Numbered from the stretch's first letter, positions 1 through 9,362 are shown. The stretch is 64,000 nt of DNA from Aureibaculum sp. 2308TA14-22 (GCF_040538665.1 NZ_JBEWXT010000001.1:1142501-1206500); one strand, 5' to 3'. The notes: generated by a model from the sequence alone, not told the origin. A program made the numbers and translations.

Positions 1-120
1 TGGTTGGTTGTTTATTGTTACAATAAATATCTAAATATTTTCTAACTTTAACAAATAGATAAAATGTTTACCTATTGAGTCTCCAGAAAACTAAAAAACG
101 TATTTTATATTTAATTAAAA

Positions 121-1404
121 ATGTATGTAATGAATCAACGTAGAGCCTTCCTAAAAAAAACCACCTTAGCCGCCATTTCTTTACCCTTATTATCTTTCGA
201 TGCCAAAAAAGAATGGTCACTTCCTAGTAGTACTAATTATACCAATCAAGAAGAGTATTGGCAAATGATTAGAAAGCAGTTTCCCTTAAAAGAAGGACAA
301 ACCTATTTCAATAATGGAACTATGGGGCCAACATCTGGTTATGTTTTAAACAAGATGATAGATCATATGTTATATTTTAATAAAGAAGCGGCTACAGTAG
401 ATTATAAAAATGGTTCAGGCCCTGAATTGCTAAGTGGCTATTTTCCTTATGAAAAACTGCGTACAGAACTGGCTAAAATTATTCATTGTGATTTTAAAGA
501 AATTTCTTTAACACAAAATGCCACTTTTGGGATGAACTATATTGGTATGGGACTCAATTTAAAAGAAGGAGATGAGTTGCTTAATACCAATCAGGAACAT
601 GGCGGAGGCTTTGGGGCTTGGCAATTACTTGCTAAAAGAAAAGGCTGTGTTTACAAACAGGCCATAATGCCTGAACCTGCTAATGACCCTCAGGAAATTT
701 ATGATGCTATTTTTAAAGCGGTAACACCCAAGACCAAGGTTATTGCCATACCTCACATTGTATCAGTTTATGGCACCGTAATGCCTGTAAAAGCGATATG
801 TGCTGAAGCCAAAAAGCGTGGTATATTTACGGTATTAGATGGTGCACAATGTGTTGGTCAAGTTGCGGTGGATGTGAAGGATATTGGTTGTGATGCTTAT
901 TATTCCAGTTTACATAAATGGTTGCTGGCACCTCCAGGTAGTGGTATTTTATATGTAAATAAAGAAGTAGTTAGTAACATTTGGTCTACCATAGCCAGTT
1001 ATAATTGGGATAATCAGGAGGATCATGGTTTTAGACTGATGCAGAATGGAACAGGAAATCCAGCATTAATAGCAGGACTTGAGGCTTCGGTAGATTTTTT
1101 CAATAGTATTGGACAAGAAAGATGGTTGGGTAGGATTAAGGAGCTGGGTAGCTATTTACGAAGTGGTTTAAAAGAAATGCCACATGTAACTATTGTTTCA
1201 CCTACCAATGAAGATTTGGCTGCTGGTATTACTACCTATTTTATTGATGGAATATCAGGTCCAGATTTGCAAAAAAAGATGTGGGATAAAGAACGCTTAC
1301 AGCCACGTTCTGTAGGTGCTAAACTTTTACGTCATTCGGTACATATTTACAATTCTAAAGAAGAAATTGATAGAGCATTAAAGGTTGTTAGAGGCTTAGG
1401 GTAA
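121..1404 (+). CDS. Tat-exported aminotransferase class V-fold PLP enzyme
   Basis: A 427-residue protein of the aminotransferase class V / cysteine desulfurase / isopenicillin-N epimerase fold. A twin-arginine signal (RRAFLKK followed by a hydrophobic stretch) is at the N-terminus, so it is probably exported folded with its cofactor. The PLP lysine is seen in the SLHKW motif (K266), and the cofactor-ring aspartate in VLDGAQCVGQ. The first 85 residues lack any second domain, so length fits the family. A second ATG three codons in (position 130) would put the twin arginine closer to the start and is an equally possible start. Substrate cannot be told from sequence; epimerase, desulfurase and lyase activities all occur in this fold. 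It is a single gene, convergent with the GH20 gene on the other strand. Confidence 0.85.
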   Translation: MYVMNQRRAFLKKTTLAAISLPLLSFDAKKEWSLPSSTNYTNQEEYWQMIRKQFPLKEGQTYFNNGTMGPTSGYVLNKMIDHMLYFNKEAATVDYKNGSGPELLSGYFPYEKLRTELAKIIHCDFKEISLTQNATFGMNYIGMGLNLKEGDELLNTNQEHGGGFGAWQLLAKRKGCVYKQAIMPEPANDPQEIYDAIFKAVTPKTKVIAIPHIVSVYGTVMPVKAICAEAKKRGIFTVLDGAQCVGQVAVDVKDIGCDAYYSSLHKWLLAPPGSGILYVNKEVVSNIWSTIASYNWDNQEDHGFRLMQNGTGNPALIAGLEASVDFFNSIGQERWLGRIKELGSYLRSGLKEMPHVTIVSPTNEDLAAGITTYFIDGISGPDLQKKMWDKERLQPRSVGAKLLRHSVHIYNSKEEIDRALKVVRGLG

Positions 1405-1528
1405 AAAAGAACAATAGATCTTTAAAATTTAGAAACGAGGTCCATAAACATTAAAGATGTCCTTATATTGCTAAAATGCTAAGATTAACAAGCATAATTT
1501 TATTTAGAAAATTGAGGCCTAATTTTTT

Positions 1529-3151
1529 TTACTTCAGCACTTTAGCATAATTAATATTCAAACTATCCCAATGGCTTTGCATATTTTTAAGAGCCACTTT
1601 AAAATGATCGTAATCTTTATTTTCTAAAGATGTCCAACCTACTTCTGCATAAGCAGCAATTCTAGGAAAAGTTTGTCGTTCAACATCAGCATTTGTTGGT
1701 GTCCACTCCGTCCACATTTGGCAACCTAAACCATAAATGTTTTTATGGTATTTTTCTTCAAGTCCTTCTGGTATAGGGTCAAAGTTATAGGCTTTTTCTA
1801 AGCTAATAGCTTCATAATTATAATCTAAATAGGTATTGCTATGCAATGAGTTTACAATACCATATCCTTTTTTAGCAGCATCTGTTGCTAAGGCTAAATC
1901 GCCTTTCCAGAAATGAACTACCACATTTTTGGCCAATTCCGTTTCTGCTGCAGCATCATCCTTCTTTTCTTCGAAGCCTTTATGGATGTTAACTCCCATA
2001 ATTTCGTTCCAACCCATCATTCTACGTCCGTTTTCTTCAATAAATTTTGAGATGTTATTGGTAAAGTGAATTTGCAAATCAGCGGGTGTATTTATATTGT
2101 TTTTTTTCATGTAATCTTGTACATGTTTTGATTCTTCCCAAACTTTATAACCGACTTCATCACCACCAATATGTATCACTTCAGAAGGAAATAATTCAAA
2201 AACCTCCAATAGCACATCTTTTATAAACTGAATTACTTTTGGTTTGGTAACATCATAATTATCATAATGCCTACCAAATTTCACAGGCACATCAATATCC
2301 ACGCCAGCAGTACCTAACCAAGTATAAGCAGCAATAGCCGCACTTGAATGCCCTGGCATTTCAATTTCTGGTACTACGGTAATATTTCTTTCTGCCGCAT
2401 ACGCCACAATATTCTTAATTTGTTCTTGAGTATAGAATCCGCCATGAGGTTCGCCAGAAGTTTTTCCACTTTTCCAAGTGCCTATTTCAGAATCGCTACG
2501 AAAAGCACCTATTTTGGTCAGCAAAGGGTATTTTTTAATTTCTATTCGCCAACCAGCATCATCAACCAAATGCCAATGAAAAGTATTCATCTTTAATAAT
2601 GCCATTTGATCTAGTAGTTTTTTTACAAATGCTTCACCTTGAAAATAACGCGACTCATCTAACATATAGGCACGCCATTTAAAACGCGGATTATCCTTAA
2701 TGGTAATAGATGGTACTAAATAGCTGGTTTTGTTGGTTTCTTCAGAAACTTCTTTAGAGAGTAACTGCTTCAAGGTTTGTACACCATAAAAATAACCAGC
2801 TTGGTCATTGGCTTTAATCGCTATTTTTTTTGGAGTTACTATTAACTCATACTCTTCAGCATCTAAACCTTCAGCCTTTTCAAAAGTTATGGAACCAGAA
2901 TTTTCGTTTATTGTCAAGTTAAAATCAGATTTATCTTTCACAAAGTTTTTAAGGTCATTTGCGGCGAGTTGCTGTGCGGCATTAGTTGCAACTATGTGTT
3001 GCCCCTCTTTAAATGCAAAAGAAGCTTCTGCCAATACTATAGAAGCGGGTTTAGGTAGTACGGCTATTTCTGATTCCGTAAAAGTTCTATTCTTTTTTGT
3101 ACAACTAATTAACAGTAAGAGTAAGGCGAATTGAAAAATAGCTTTTTTCAT
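1529..3151 (-). CDS. GH20 beta-N-acetylhexosaminidase lipoprotein
   Basis: A 540-residue exo-acting beta-hexosaminidase expected to release terminal GlcNAc or GalNAc in the periplasm or at the cell surface. The N-terminus has a lipoprotein signal (MKKAIFQFALLLLLISC), then a GH20b-like alpha/beta domain (about residues 25-145), then the catalytic TIM barrel. The family hallmark HIGGDEVGYKVWE contains the adjacent Asp-Glu pair (D331-E332); in GH20 the Glu is the acid/base and the Asp orients the substrate acetamido group. The reading frame is open upstream to 3193, but the start at 3151 is preferred because it begins exactly at the signal peptide. No PUL partner genes flank it, so it may act in chitin or peptidoglycan turnover, or cleave glycans from other loci. 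Confidence 0.9.
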   Translation of the reverse strand: MKKAIFQFALLLLLISCTKKNRTFTESEIAVLPKPASIVLAEASFAFKEGQHIVATNAAQQLAANDLKNFVKDKSDFNLTINENSGSITFEKAEGLDAEEYELIVTPKKIAIKANDQAGYFYGVQTLKQLLSKEVSEETNKTSYLVPSITIKDNPRFKWRAYMLDESRYFQGEAFVKKLLDQMALLKMNTFHWHLVDDAGWRIEIKKYPLLTKIGAFRSDSEIGTWKSGKTSGEPHGGFYTQEQIKNIVAYAAERNITVVPEIEMPGHSSAAIAAYTWLGTAGVDIDVPVKFGRHYDNYDVTKPKVIQFIKDVLLEVFELFPSEVIHIGGDEVGYKVWEESKHVQDYMKKNNINTPADLQIHFTNNISKFIEENGRRMMGWNEIMGVNIHKGFEEKKDDAAAETELAKNVVVHFWKGDLALATDAAKKGYGIVNSLHSNTYLDYNYEAISLEKAYNFDPIPEGLEEKYHKNIYGLGCQMWTEWTPTNADVERQTFPRIAAYAEVGWTSLENKDYDHFKVALKNMQSHWDSLNINYAKVLK

Positions 3152-3283
3152 GGTTAGTGGCTGAAGTTTAATTTTGGTAAGTAAAATTAACACATTTATT
3201 GGCTTGTTTAAAGAATAGATGTAATACTTATTAAGGAATAGTCCTTTTGAAAAATGTTTTTTATAAAAAATACTACTATAAAT

Positions 3284-3291
3284 TATATTTG
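3284..3291 (+). promoter_or_regulatory. Candidate -7 box (TATATTTG)
   Basis: An exact match to TAnnTTTG, the -7 consensus of the Bacteroidota primary sigma factor. It would give a leader of about 260 nt for the OmpA-family gene. No clear -33 TTTG is present, so the call is tentative. Confidence 0.4.
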
Positions 3292-3448
3292 TGCTACAAG
3301 CTCATTTAAATTACTTCTAAATGATTGATTATCAAAATAATAAAACTTAATTGATTTAGTGTAGAGTTGTTGTTTTTCTATCCTTAATAACATTGAATTC
3401 GTAGAAAGATTTTAAAAGTGGTACGCTATTTGTTAAAGTTATGTTAAC

Positions 3449-3496
3449 GAACTCATCTTAACTTTTTGTTTGAAATCGAAAAGTTGAGATGGGTTC
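3449..3496 (+). promoter_or_regulatory. Long leader hairpin upstream of OmpA-family gene
   Basis: Arms 3449-3466 and 3479-3496 pair over 18 bp; the two non-Watson-Crick positions can form G-U pairs on the plus-strand RNA, with a 12-nt loop. G-U compatibility suggests selection for RNA structure. It is followed at 3499-3514 by a second small hairpin (TGCTTTT / AAAAGCA) and ends about 45 nt before the ATG. It may be an attenuator, a stability element or a small RNA 3' end. Confidence 0.5.
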
Positions 3497-3557
3497 ACTG
3501 CTTTTTTAAAAGCATTTTGAATGAAAAAGAATATAAACCCTTTTAAACTTTTTTGCT

Positions 3558-5321
3558 ATGAAAGATTTATTAAAATTAACAGTATTACTATTTGTATTTG
3601 CCAACACATTAATGGCAACAGCTCAAGATGAACCTAAAAATAAGGATAAGCCGTTAGACCGTAATTATTTTCAGTTGACTCCCAGAGTTGGTTATGATTT
3701 TCCCACCTACAACAACGACACACCTTATATAGATTATAAAGGTGGATTGGACTTAGGACTTTCGTTAGATTATTATTGGAACTGGTACGGTTTGGGTATT
3801 GATATTGACTATATAACCAACCAACCCAAAAGTACATTCCCAACTTCTAATATTTATGAGCTCGATTTAAGAACGCCTATAAATTCGTTCAATTTAAGCG
3901 AGGACAAAATTACACGACTTTTTTACGGTATTGGTCCAAATTTTCAATACCGGACACGTTCCGGGAAATTCACAGCTGAATTGAACACTCGTGTAGGATG
4001 GGCTAATATTGAAGGGGGACGCACCTATTTAGAAGGCTCTTCTGGTAATAATACGTATCCTTTGAATTTCCATGCTGGTTATAAGGATACTCAAGTGCTC
4101 ACCGCAAAAGGACAACTTCGTTTTACCTACTTTATTTCCAAAAAAATTGGAATTAATATTGGAGGATACTACATAAAGCATTTTGGTGTTGAAGAGCTAA
4201 TAGAATCTGGACGTTCTACAATGTACCAACCATTGTTCCCTATTGAAGGGCCAAACAAAGAACCTGTAAACGTTATTGAAACTGAACCTGTAATGAGAAC
4301 CAAAGCAACCAGTAACGATATCTCATCCATTGGGGCATTTGCTGGTGTTACTTTTAAATTTGGTAAAACCAAAAAGAAGGAAAAATGCGAAATGTGCTCT
4401 GAAACATGTAATGTAACCATAACCGCAAAAGATCAATATACCAGCCAACTGTTACCAAATACGGAAATTGTATTGGAAGATTTATCGGGTACTATGGTGC
4501 AAACAGGAACATCTAATGAATTTGGAATCATCGTTTTTAATAAGGTTGCACCAAATGATTATATCGTAAAAGGAAAACTACTTGATATTGCGTTACAATC
4601 CGAACGCATTGCCAAAAGCGATTTTGATGCCTGTCTAAAAAACAATCGTTTGGGCGTTGAAAAAACAATTTTATATACCGATGAGAACTATATCTTAAAA
4701 GGAAAAGTGGTGGAGTGCAACTTGAGTGAAGGTTTGCAAGATGTAGCTGTTAAAATCAGGGACAAGGTAAATGCTGGTGAGAAAAATACCATATCAGATG
4801 CTAAAGGAGAATTCATTTTTTACCTAAAACAAGCCTCTACGTATGCTTTAAATGGTACAAAAGATGGGTATTACTCTAGTGAGGTAGAAGTTAAAACCGC
4901 TGTGTACAACAGAAACAAAACCCTGTTTATTGAATTTGAAATGTGTATAGACCCTTGTGGTAAAGCGATAAATTTGGATAATATTAATTTTAATTTGGAC
5001 GAAGCCAAAATACTGCCAGAGTCTATCCCAGATTTACAACGTATTGTAAAATTAATGAAAGACAACCCAACTATTCATGTAGAAATGTCATCGCACACCG
5101 ATAGTCAAGGTTCTGATGAATATAACAGAAAACTATCGCAACGACGTGCAGATGCTACTGTAAATTATATTGTAAGACAAGGTATCTCCAAAACGAGGTT
5201 AAAGGCGAGGGGAGCAGGCGAAAGCGAGCTTAAAAACACAAAATGTTCCGATAACGTACCTTGCACGGATGATGAGCACCGAATAAACCGTAGAACCGAG
5301 TTTAAAGTAGTGTGTTTTTAA
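3558..5321 (+). CDS. OmpA-family outer-membrane barrel with peptidoglycan-binding domain
   Basis: A 587-residue envelope protein. Order of parts: signal peptide (ending ATAQ, about residue 22), an outer-membrane beta-barrel-like region with alternating aromatic strands (about 30-270), two carboxypeptidase-regulatory-like Ig-fold modules (about 285-460) beginning with a Cys cluster CEMCSETC, and a C-terminal OmpA/MotB domain (about 475-587). The OmpA domain carries the typical NFNLDEAKI entry and the HTDSQGSDEYNRKLSQRRA peptidoglycan-binding segment. It probably anchors the outer membrane to peptidoglycan; the Ig-like modules between barrel and anchor are common in Bacteroidota. A stable leader hairpin precedes it and a strong terminator follows it, so it is likely monocistronic. 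Confidence 0.85.
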   Translation: MKDLLKLTVLLFVFANTLMATAQDEPKNKDKPLDRNYFQLTPRVGYDFPTYNNDTPYIDYKGGLDLGLSLDYYWNWYGLGIDIDYITNQPKSTFPTSNIYELDLRTPINSFNLSEDKITRLFYGIGPNFQYRTRSGKFTAELNTRVGWANIEGGRTYLEGSSGNNTYPLNFHAGYKDTQVLTAKGQLRFTYFISKKIGINIGGYYIKHFGVEELIESGRSTMYQPLFPIEGPNKEPVNVIETEPVMRTKATSNDISSIGAFAGVTFKFGKTKKKEKCEMCSETCNVTITAKDQYTSQLLPNTEIVLEDLSGTMVQTGTSNEFGIIVFNKVAPNDYIVKGKLLDIALQSERIAKSDFDACLKNNRLGVEKTILYTDENYILKGKVVECNLSEGLQDVAVKIRDKVNAGEKNTISDAKGEFIFYLKQASTYALNGTKDGYYSSEVEVKTAVYNRNKTLFIEFEMCIDPCGKAINLDNINFNLDEAKILPESIPDLQRIVKLMKDNPTIHVEMSSHTDSQGSDEYNRKLSQRRADATVNYIVRQGISKTRLKARGAGESELKNTKCSDNVPCTDDEHRINRRTEFKVVCF

Positions 5322-5352
5322 GAGTACAACCCGTCCACATTAAATAACAAAC

Positions 5353-5389
5353 AAATCAAGGCAGCCATAATCGCTGTCTTGATTTTTTT
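5353..5389 (+). terminator. Rho-independent terminator after OmpA-family gene
   Basis: Arms 5353-5365 and 5373-5385 pair over 13 bp with a single G-T position and a 7-nt loop, running into a T tract that reaches 5389. It sits about 30 bp after the stop codon. Confidence 0.85.
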
Positions 5390-5432
5390 ATACACCTAAA
5401 AATACTATCTTAGGTGCTGCAATATTGTAACG

Positions 5433-5717
5433 ATGCCCGATAAATCCAAATCTAATTTCTGGTTAGACCTTTTAAGTCAATTTGTTGACCTGTTTTTAAA
5501 AAGTACTAACAAACGAAAAAGAACTTGGCACCAACATGTGGTACCCTATGAAGACCATTGGGCAGTTCGCCGCGAAGGGAATAAACGCATTACGTCTAAA
5601 CACAATTATCAAGATACTGCCATTAGAAAAGCCAAAAGTTTAGCCAAAAAATATAAGGCAGATGTTATTATCCATAGAAAAGATGGAACCATAAGAGACC
5701 GAATAAACTACAATTAA
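5433..5717 (+). CDS. DUF2188 domain protein
   Basis: A 94-residue protein. The C-terminal 60 residues match DUF2188 in pattern: HVVPYEDHWAVRREGN, then an alpha-helical TAIRKAKSLAKK segment, then the ending VIIHRKDGTIRDRINY. The function of the family is unknown. The N-terminal 30 residues (lysine-rich, with a short hydrophobic patch DLLSQFVDLFL) are an extension beyond the usual 60-75 residue length. It lies between the terminator of the OmpA-family gene and the sulfatase; the gap to the sulfatase is only 32 bp, so the two could share a transcript, though nothing links the functions. Confidence 0.75.
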   Translation: MPDKSKSNFWLDLLSQFVDLFLKSTNKRKRTWHQHVVPYEDHWAVRREGNKRITSKHNYQDTAIRKAKSLAKKYKADVIIHRKDGTIRDRINYN

Positions 5718-5749
5718 AAAAAAAAGGAAAACCATATAGGCCATTTAAA

Positions 5750-7234
5750 ATGAAAAAACAAACCCTTCTAATGCTACTCACTACAATGTTGTTGGTGAGC
5801 TGTACTCAAACAAAAGAAAAGCAAAATACCGCAAAGGCTATAAACACCACAAAGCCTAATGTTGTCATCATATTTATTGACGACGAAGGGTATGGCGATG
5901 TAGGATGTTACGGAGCAACAGGTTTCCGAACCCCCAATATAGACCTAATGGCCAGCCAAGGCATGAAGTTTACAAATTTCTACTCCGCTCAGCCCGTATG
6001 TAGTGCTTCACGTGCCGGCCTTTTAACGGGTTGCTACCCGAATAGAATTGGATTCTCAGGAGCTTTATTTCCAAAAGATACTATTGGTATCAATGCAAAA
6101 GAATTAACTATTGCCGAAATGTTTAAGGAGCAAGGATATGCAACGGCTTGTTATGGGAAATGGCATTTGGGCTGGCAAAAAGAATTTTTGCCAATGCAGC
6201 ATGGTTTTGATGAGTATGTAGGTTTACCCTATTCTAATGACATGTGGCCCCATAGTAACATTACAGGTGAAAGATTACCAGCCCATAAGGTTGGAAATTA
6301 TCCTGATCTCCCATTGATAGAAGGAAATGAAATATCAGAAACCATTACAAGCCTAAAAGATCAGGATAAATTGACAACGCTTTATACCGAAAAAGCAGTT
6401 GATTTTATTAACAGAAATGCAGACAATCCCTTCTTTTTATATGTTCCGCACAGTATGGGACATATTCCGCTCGGTGTGTCTGATAAATTCAGGGGTAAAA
6501 GCGAACAAGGCCTCTATGGTGATGTGATGATGGAAATAGATTGGTCAGTAGGAGAAATAACCAAAGTATTAGCGGAAAATAATATCGCAGACAATACCAT
6601 TATTATTTTTACTACAGACAATGGACCCTGGCTTAATTTTGGAAATCACGCCGGCTCATCAGGAGGTTTACGCGAAGGAAAAACGACCAGTTGGGAAGGC
6701 GGACAACGTGTTCCATTTATTATCCGTTGGCCAGGAAATACACCTAAAGGTACTGTTAATGATAAATTAGCCTGTGCCATTGACCTATTACCCACTTTAG
6801 CTGCAATTACAAATGGCAAATTATCTGATAATAAGATTGATGGTGTTGATATTACCTCGCTTTTTAAAGGTGATTTTGAATCTACCCCACGAGAAACCAT
6901 TTTGTATTATCACGGAAAAAACAATCTAAATGGTGTGCGTAAAGGAAATTGGAAGTTGGTGTTGCCACATACCTATGCTTCTTACAATACAAAACCAGGC
7001 AATGACGGACATTATGGACAACGAATAAAAACGGTTGTAGAGCAACCCGAACTATACAATATGATGAGAGACCCCGGTGAACAATACAATGTAATTGAAT
7101 ATTACCCTGAAAAAGTAGTGGAACTTATGGAAGTTGTAGAAAAATCGAGAGCGGAATTGGGCGATTTAAATGTTGGAATTGCTAAAGGAAACGAAAACAG
7201 AGCCATAGGTAAAGTAAAGAAGTCGGCGATCTAA
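5750..7234 (+). CDS. S1-family sulfatase, lipoprotein (Cys type)
   Basis: A 494-residue formylglycine-dependent sulfatase that would hydrolyse sulfate esters on carbohydrates. The N-terminus is a lipoprotein signal (MLLVSCTQ). The metal site begins with FIDDEGYGD, the modification motif is C84-S-A-S-R followed by AGLLTG, and a later TTDNGP supplies further metal ligands. The motif has alanine where CxPxR sulfatases have proline; that variant is known in S1. C84 must be oxidised to formylglycine by an FGE or anSME-type enzyme, which is not in this window. It is followed by DUF1080 and Gfo/Idh/MocA genes on the same strand, suggesting a common sulfated-sugar substrate. Confidence 0.9.
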   Translation: MKKQTLLMLLTTMLLVSCTQTKEKQNTAKAINTTKPNVVIIFIDDEGYGDVGCYGATGFRTPNIDLMASQGMKFTNFYSAQPVCSASRAGLLTGCYPNRIGFSGALFPKDTIGINAKELTIAEMFKEQGYATACYGKWHLGWQKEFLPMQHGFDEYVGLPYSNDMWPHSNITGERLPAHKVGNYPDLPLIEGNEISETITSLKDQDKLTTLYTEKAVDFINRNADNPFFLYVPHSMGHIPLGVSDKFRGKSEQGLYGDVMMEIDWSVGEITKVLAENNIADNTIIIFTTDNGPWLNFGNHAGSSGGLREGKTTSWEGGQRVPFIIRWPGNTPKGTVNDKLACAIDLLPTLAAITNGKLSDNKIDGVDITSLFKGDFESTPRETILYYHGKNNLNGVRKGNWKLVLPHTYASYNTKPGNDGHYGQRIKTVVEQPELYNMMRDPGEQYNVIEYYPEKVVELMEVVEKSRAELGDLNVGIAKGNENRAIGKVKKSAI

Positions 7235-7305
7235 GAGTATACCCTATTGCTGTAGGCTAATAAATGCAAAAGAAATTAAAAAATCGAACTTAAAATTATC
7301 TAACA

Positions 7306-7968
7306 ATGAATAAAATTTTTACAAATATCCTATCGCTCACTATCATCATTGTAGGGATAGTGGGGTGTAGCACAACAAAATCAGTAGAAAAAGGATACAT
7401 TTCCTTGTTTAACGGAAAAGATTTATCAGGATGGGTGGGTAATAAGACATCCTATACCGTTAAAAATGGTGAAATTGTTGTAGCCCCAGCAGAAGGAGCA
7501 GGCGGAGGAAATCTAATGACAGCCAAAGAATACAGCAATTTTATTTTAAGATTTGAATTCCAATTGACACCAGGAGCTAATAATGGATTGGGCATTCATG
7601 CTCCATTAAAGGGAGATGCTGCTTATCAGGGTAAAGAGCTTCAAATTCTAGACAATACTGCAGAGAAGTACAAGGACCTCAAACCCTATCAATATCATGG
7701 TTCGGTCTATGGCCTTATTCCTGCCAAACGAGGCTATTTAAAACCAACGGGAGAATGGAACCAACAAGAGGTATCTATTAATGGCCACAAATTTAAAGTA
7801 ACACTGAATGGAACCGTGATTTTGGATGGAGATCTAATGGAAGCGACTAAAAATGGTACAATGGATGGGAAAGATCATCCTGGCCTTCAAAAAACAAAAG
7901 GACACATCGGTTTTCTTGGTCATGGTGATAAACTAAAATTTAGAAATATCAGAATCAAAGAATTATAG
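7306..7968 (+). CDS. DUF1080 lipoprotein (3-keto-glycoside hydrolase family)
   Basis: A 220-residue lipoprotein (signal ending IVGCSTT) consisting of one concanavalin-like jelly-roll domain of PF06439 (DUF1080). Family hallmarks are the opening SLFNGKDLSGWVG, the central PGANNGLGIHAP, the GKELQILDN strand and the ending KGHIGFLGHGDKLKFRNIRI. Members of the family are linked to cleavage of 3-keto-glycosides, and the immediate downstream neighbour (3 bp gap) is a Gfo/Idh/MocA oxidoreductase that could make such 3-keto sugars. That pairing is the main support for the functional inference; a pure carbohydrate-binding role is the alternative. Confidence 0.85.
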   Translation: MNKIFTNILSLTIIIVGIVGCSTTKSVEKGYISLFNGKDLSGWVGNKTSYTVKNGEIVVAPAEGAGGGNLMTAKEYSNFILRFEFQLTPGANNGLGIHAPLKGDAAYQGKELQILDNTAEKYKDLKPYQYHGSVYGLIPAKRGYLKPTGEWNQQEVSINGHKFKVTLNGTVILDGDLMEATKNGTMDGKDHPGLQKTKGHIGFLGHGDKLKFRNIRIKEL

Positions 7969-7971
7969 GGT

Positions 7972-9258
7972 ATGAAAGGGCGTGAACAAAACAGAAGAAC
8001 ATTCCTTAAACAAAGTAGTATAGGAGCATTAGGACTAACAATCCTTCCCTGGTCAATGCGAGCTGTTGCACCAAGCGACACTTTACGTGTAGCACACATA
8101 GGTGTTGGTGGAATGGGCAATAGCCATATCAAGTGGTTTGCCAACTTGCCAGAGGTAAAGATTGTTGCACTATGTGACGTAGATCAAACACATCTGGCTT
8201 CAAGTATTAAAAATTTAGCGACGATGCAACCTGATTGGAAAGTGGATACCTATGAAGACTTTAGACACATTTTAGACAGACAAGATATTGATGCTATTAC
8301 CTGTGCAACACCTGATCATTGGCATGCAACTATTGGTACGTTGGCTTTTCAGGCAGGTAAAGATGTTTATGGTGAGAAGCCTTTATCGTATGATGTCCGT
8401 GAAGGACAAAAGATGTTGGCTGCACAGCAAAAACATAAAAGTATATTTCAACTAGGTACGCAAATACATGCTGGCGATAATTATCATAGAGTTGCAGAGC
8501 TAATTAAATCAGGCGTTCTTGGTAATATACATACCGTACGATTATGGAAAACAGGCGGTGCTCCTGAACTAAAAATGACAAAAGGGTTGGCTGTACCCAG
8601 TACATTAAACTGGGATATGTGGCAAGGGCCTGCACCGGAAAGAACTTACTTCCCGGAGCGGTGTCATTTTACGTACAGATACTTTTTAGACTATTCTGGT
8701 GGGGTGTTTGCAGATTTCTGGTGCCATATTGCTGATGTTGTATATATGTCGTTACGTCCAAAAGGATTAAGGTCCATAAGTGCTCGAGGAGAAGAAGCTA
8801 AAGGGCTATCTGACACACCAGGATGGATAGACATTGATTACAAATTTGATAACCTTAATATTCACTGGACTACTGAACCACCAAATGTTCCTGGTGCAAA
8901 AGATAGAAGCATTGGTGCCTACTTTGAAGGAGAGAAAGGCACATTAATTTGCGACTATAGTACACGAGAAATTACAATTAATGGACAGACCGTAACCGAT
9001 CTTCCAGAAGTACCAATTTCAATTCCGCGTTCTCCAGGGCATCAACAAAACTTTGTAGATTCAGTTAAATCACGCATCCAACCAGAGTCCAATTTAGAAT
9101 ATGCCCGTGAGATGACACTCCCTATGCACCTCGGACTTATTTCATGGAGGCTAGGAGAATCATTAAAATGGAACCCTGAAAAGGAAAAGTTCATCGGTAA
9201 TGGCAAAGCAAATAAGTTGCTCCGTCGTAAGGCAAGAAAAGCTTGGAAATTGATATAA
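7972..9258 (+). CDS. Tat-exported Gfo/Idh/MocA family oxidoreductase
   Basis: A 428-residue NAD(P)-dependent sugar oxidoreductase. It starts with a Tat signal (NRRTFLKQSS plus hydrophobic stretch), which fits export with a bound nucleotide cofactor. The Rossmann motif is HIGVGGMGNSH, and the family EKP motif supplies the likely catalytic lysine (K136). The C-terminal half has the family's alpha/beta substrate domain. Periplasmic members are thought to oxidise sugars at C3 for 3-keto-glycoside breakdown. The start codon is 3 bp after the DUF1080 stop, implying one transcript with it and the sulfatase. Confidence 0.88.
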   Translation: MKGREQNRRTFLKQSSIGALGLTILPWSMRAVAPSDTLRVAHIGVGGMGNSHIKWFANLPEVKIVALCDVDQTHLASSIKNLATMQPDWKVDTYEDFRHILDRQDIDAITCATPDHWHATIGTLAFQAGKDVYGEKPLSYDVREGQKMLAAQQKHKSIFQLGTQIHAGDNYHRVAELIKSGVLGNIHTVRLWKTGGAPELKMTKGLAVPSTLNWDMWQGPAPERTYFPERCHFTYRYFLDYSGGVFADFWCHIADVVYMSLRPKGLRSISARGEEAKGLSDTPGWIDIDYKFDNLNIHWTTEPPNVPGAKDRSIGAYFEGEKGTLICDYSTREITINGQTVTDLPEVPISIPRSPGHQQNFVDSVKSRIQPESNLEYAREMTLPMHLGLISWRLGESLKWNPEKEKFIGNGKANKLLRRKARKAWKLI

Positions 9259-9264
9259 AATATT

Positions 9265-9296
9265 TTTTATAGTAATTTAAATTTACTGCTATAAAA
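9265..9296 (+). terminator. Hairpin after sulfatase/DUF1080/oxidoreductase cassette
   Basis: TTTTATAG (9265-9272) pairs with CTATAAAA (9289-9296) and the loop contains further weak pairing. It lies right after the oxidoreductase stop. The T tract precedes rather than follows the stem on the plus strand, so it is a weak terminator call. Confidence 0.35.
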
Positions 9297-9362
9297 GTAA
9301 TAACCTCCAAAAAGATTCCTATTTTTAGGCCTTAAAACGAAAACATTTAGAATAACTTTTCT

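Larger units (their letters stand above)
3152..3557. other. 406-bp divergent intergenic region
   Basis: This gap separates the divergent GH20 and OmpA-family genes. On the plus strand it holds a perfect Bacteroidota -7 box at 3284-3291 and, nearer the OmpA start, a long hairpin (3449-3496) followed by a short U-rich hairpin (3499-3514). No credible ORF was seen. No -7 box was found for the minus-strand gene. Confidence 0.6.

Noticed and set aside
2808-3134. 108-residue plus-strand ORF opposite the GH20 gene
   Set aside because: Antisense to the signal and N-domain of a clear GH20 enzyme; its composition is that of reversed coding sequence.
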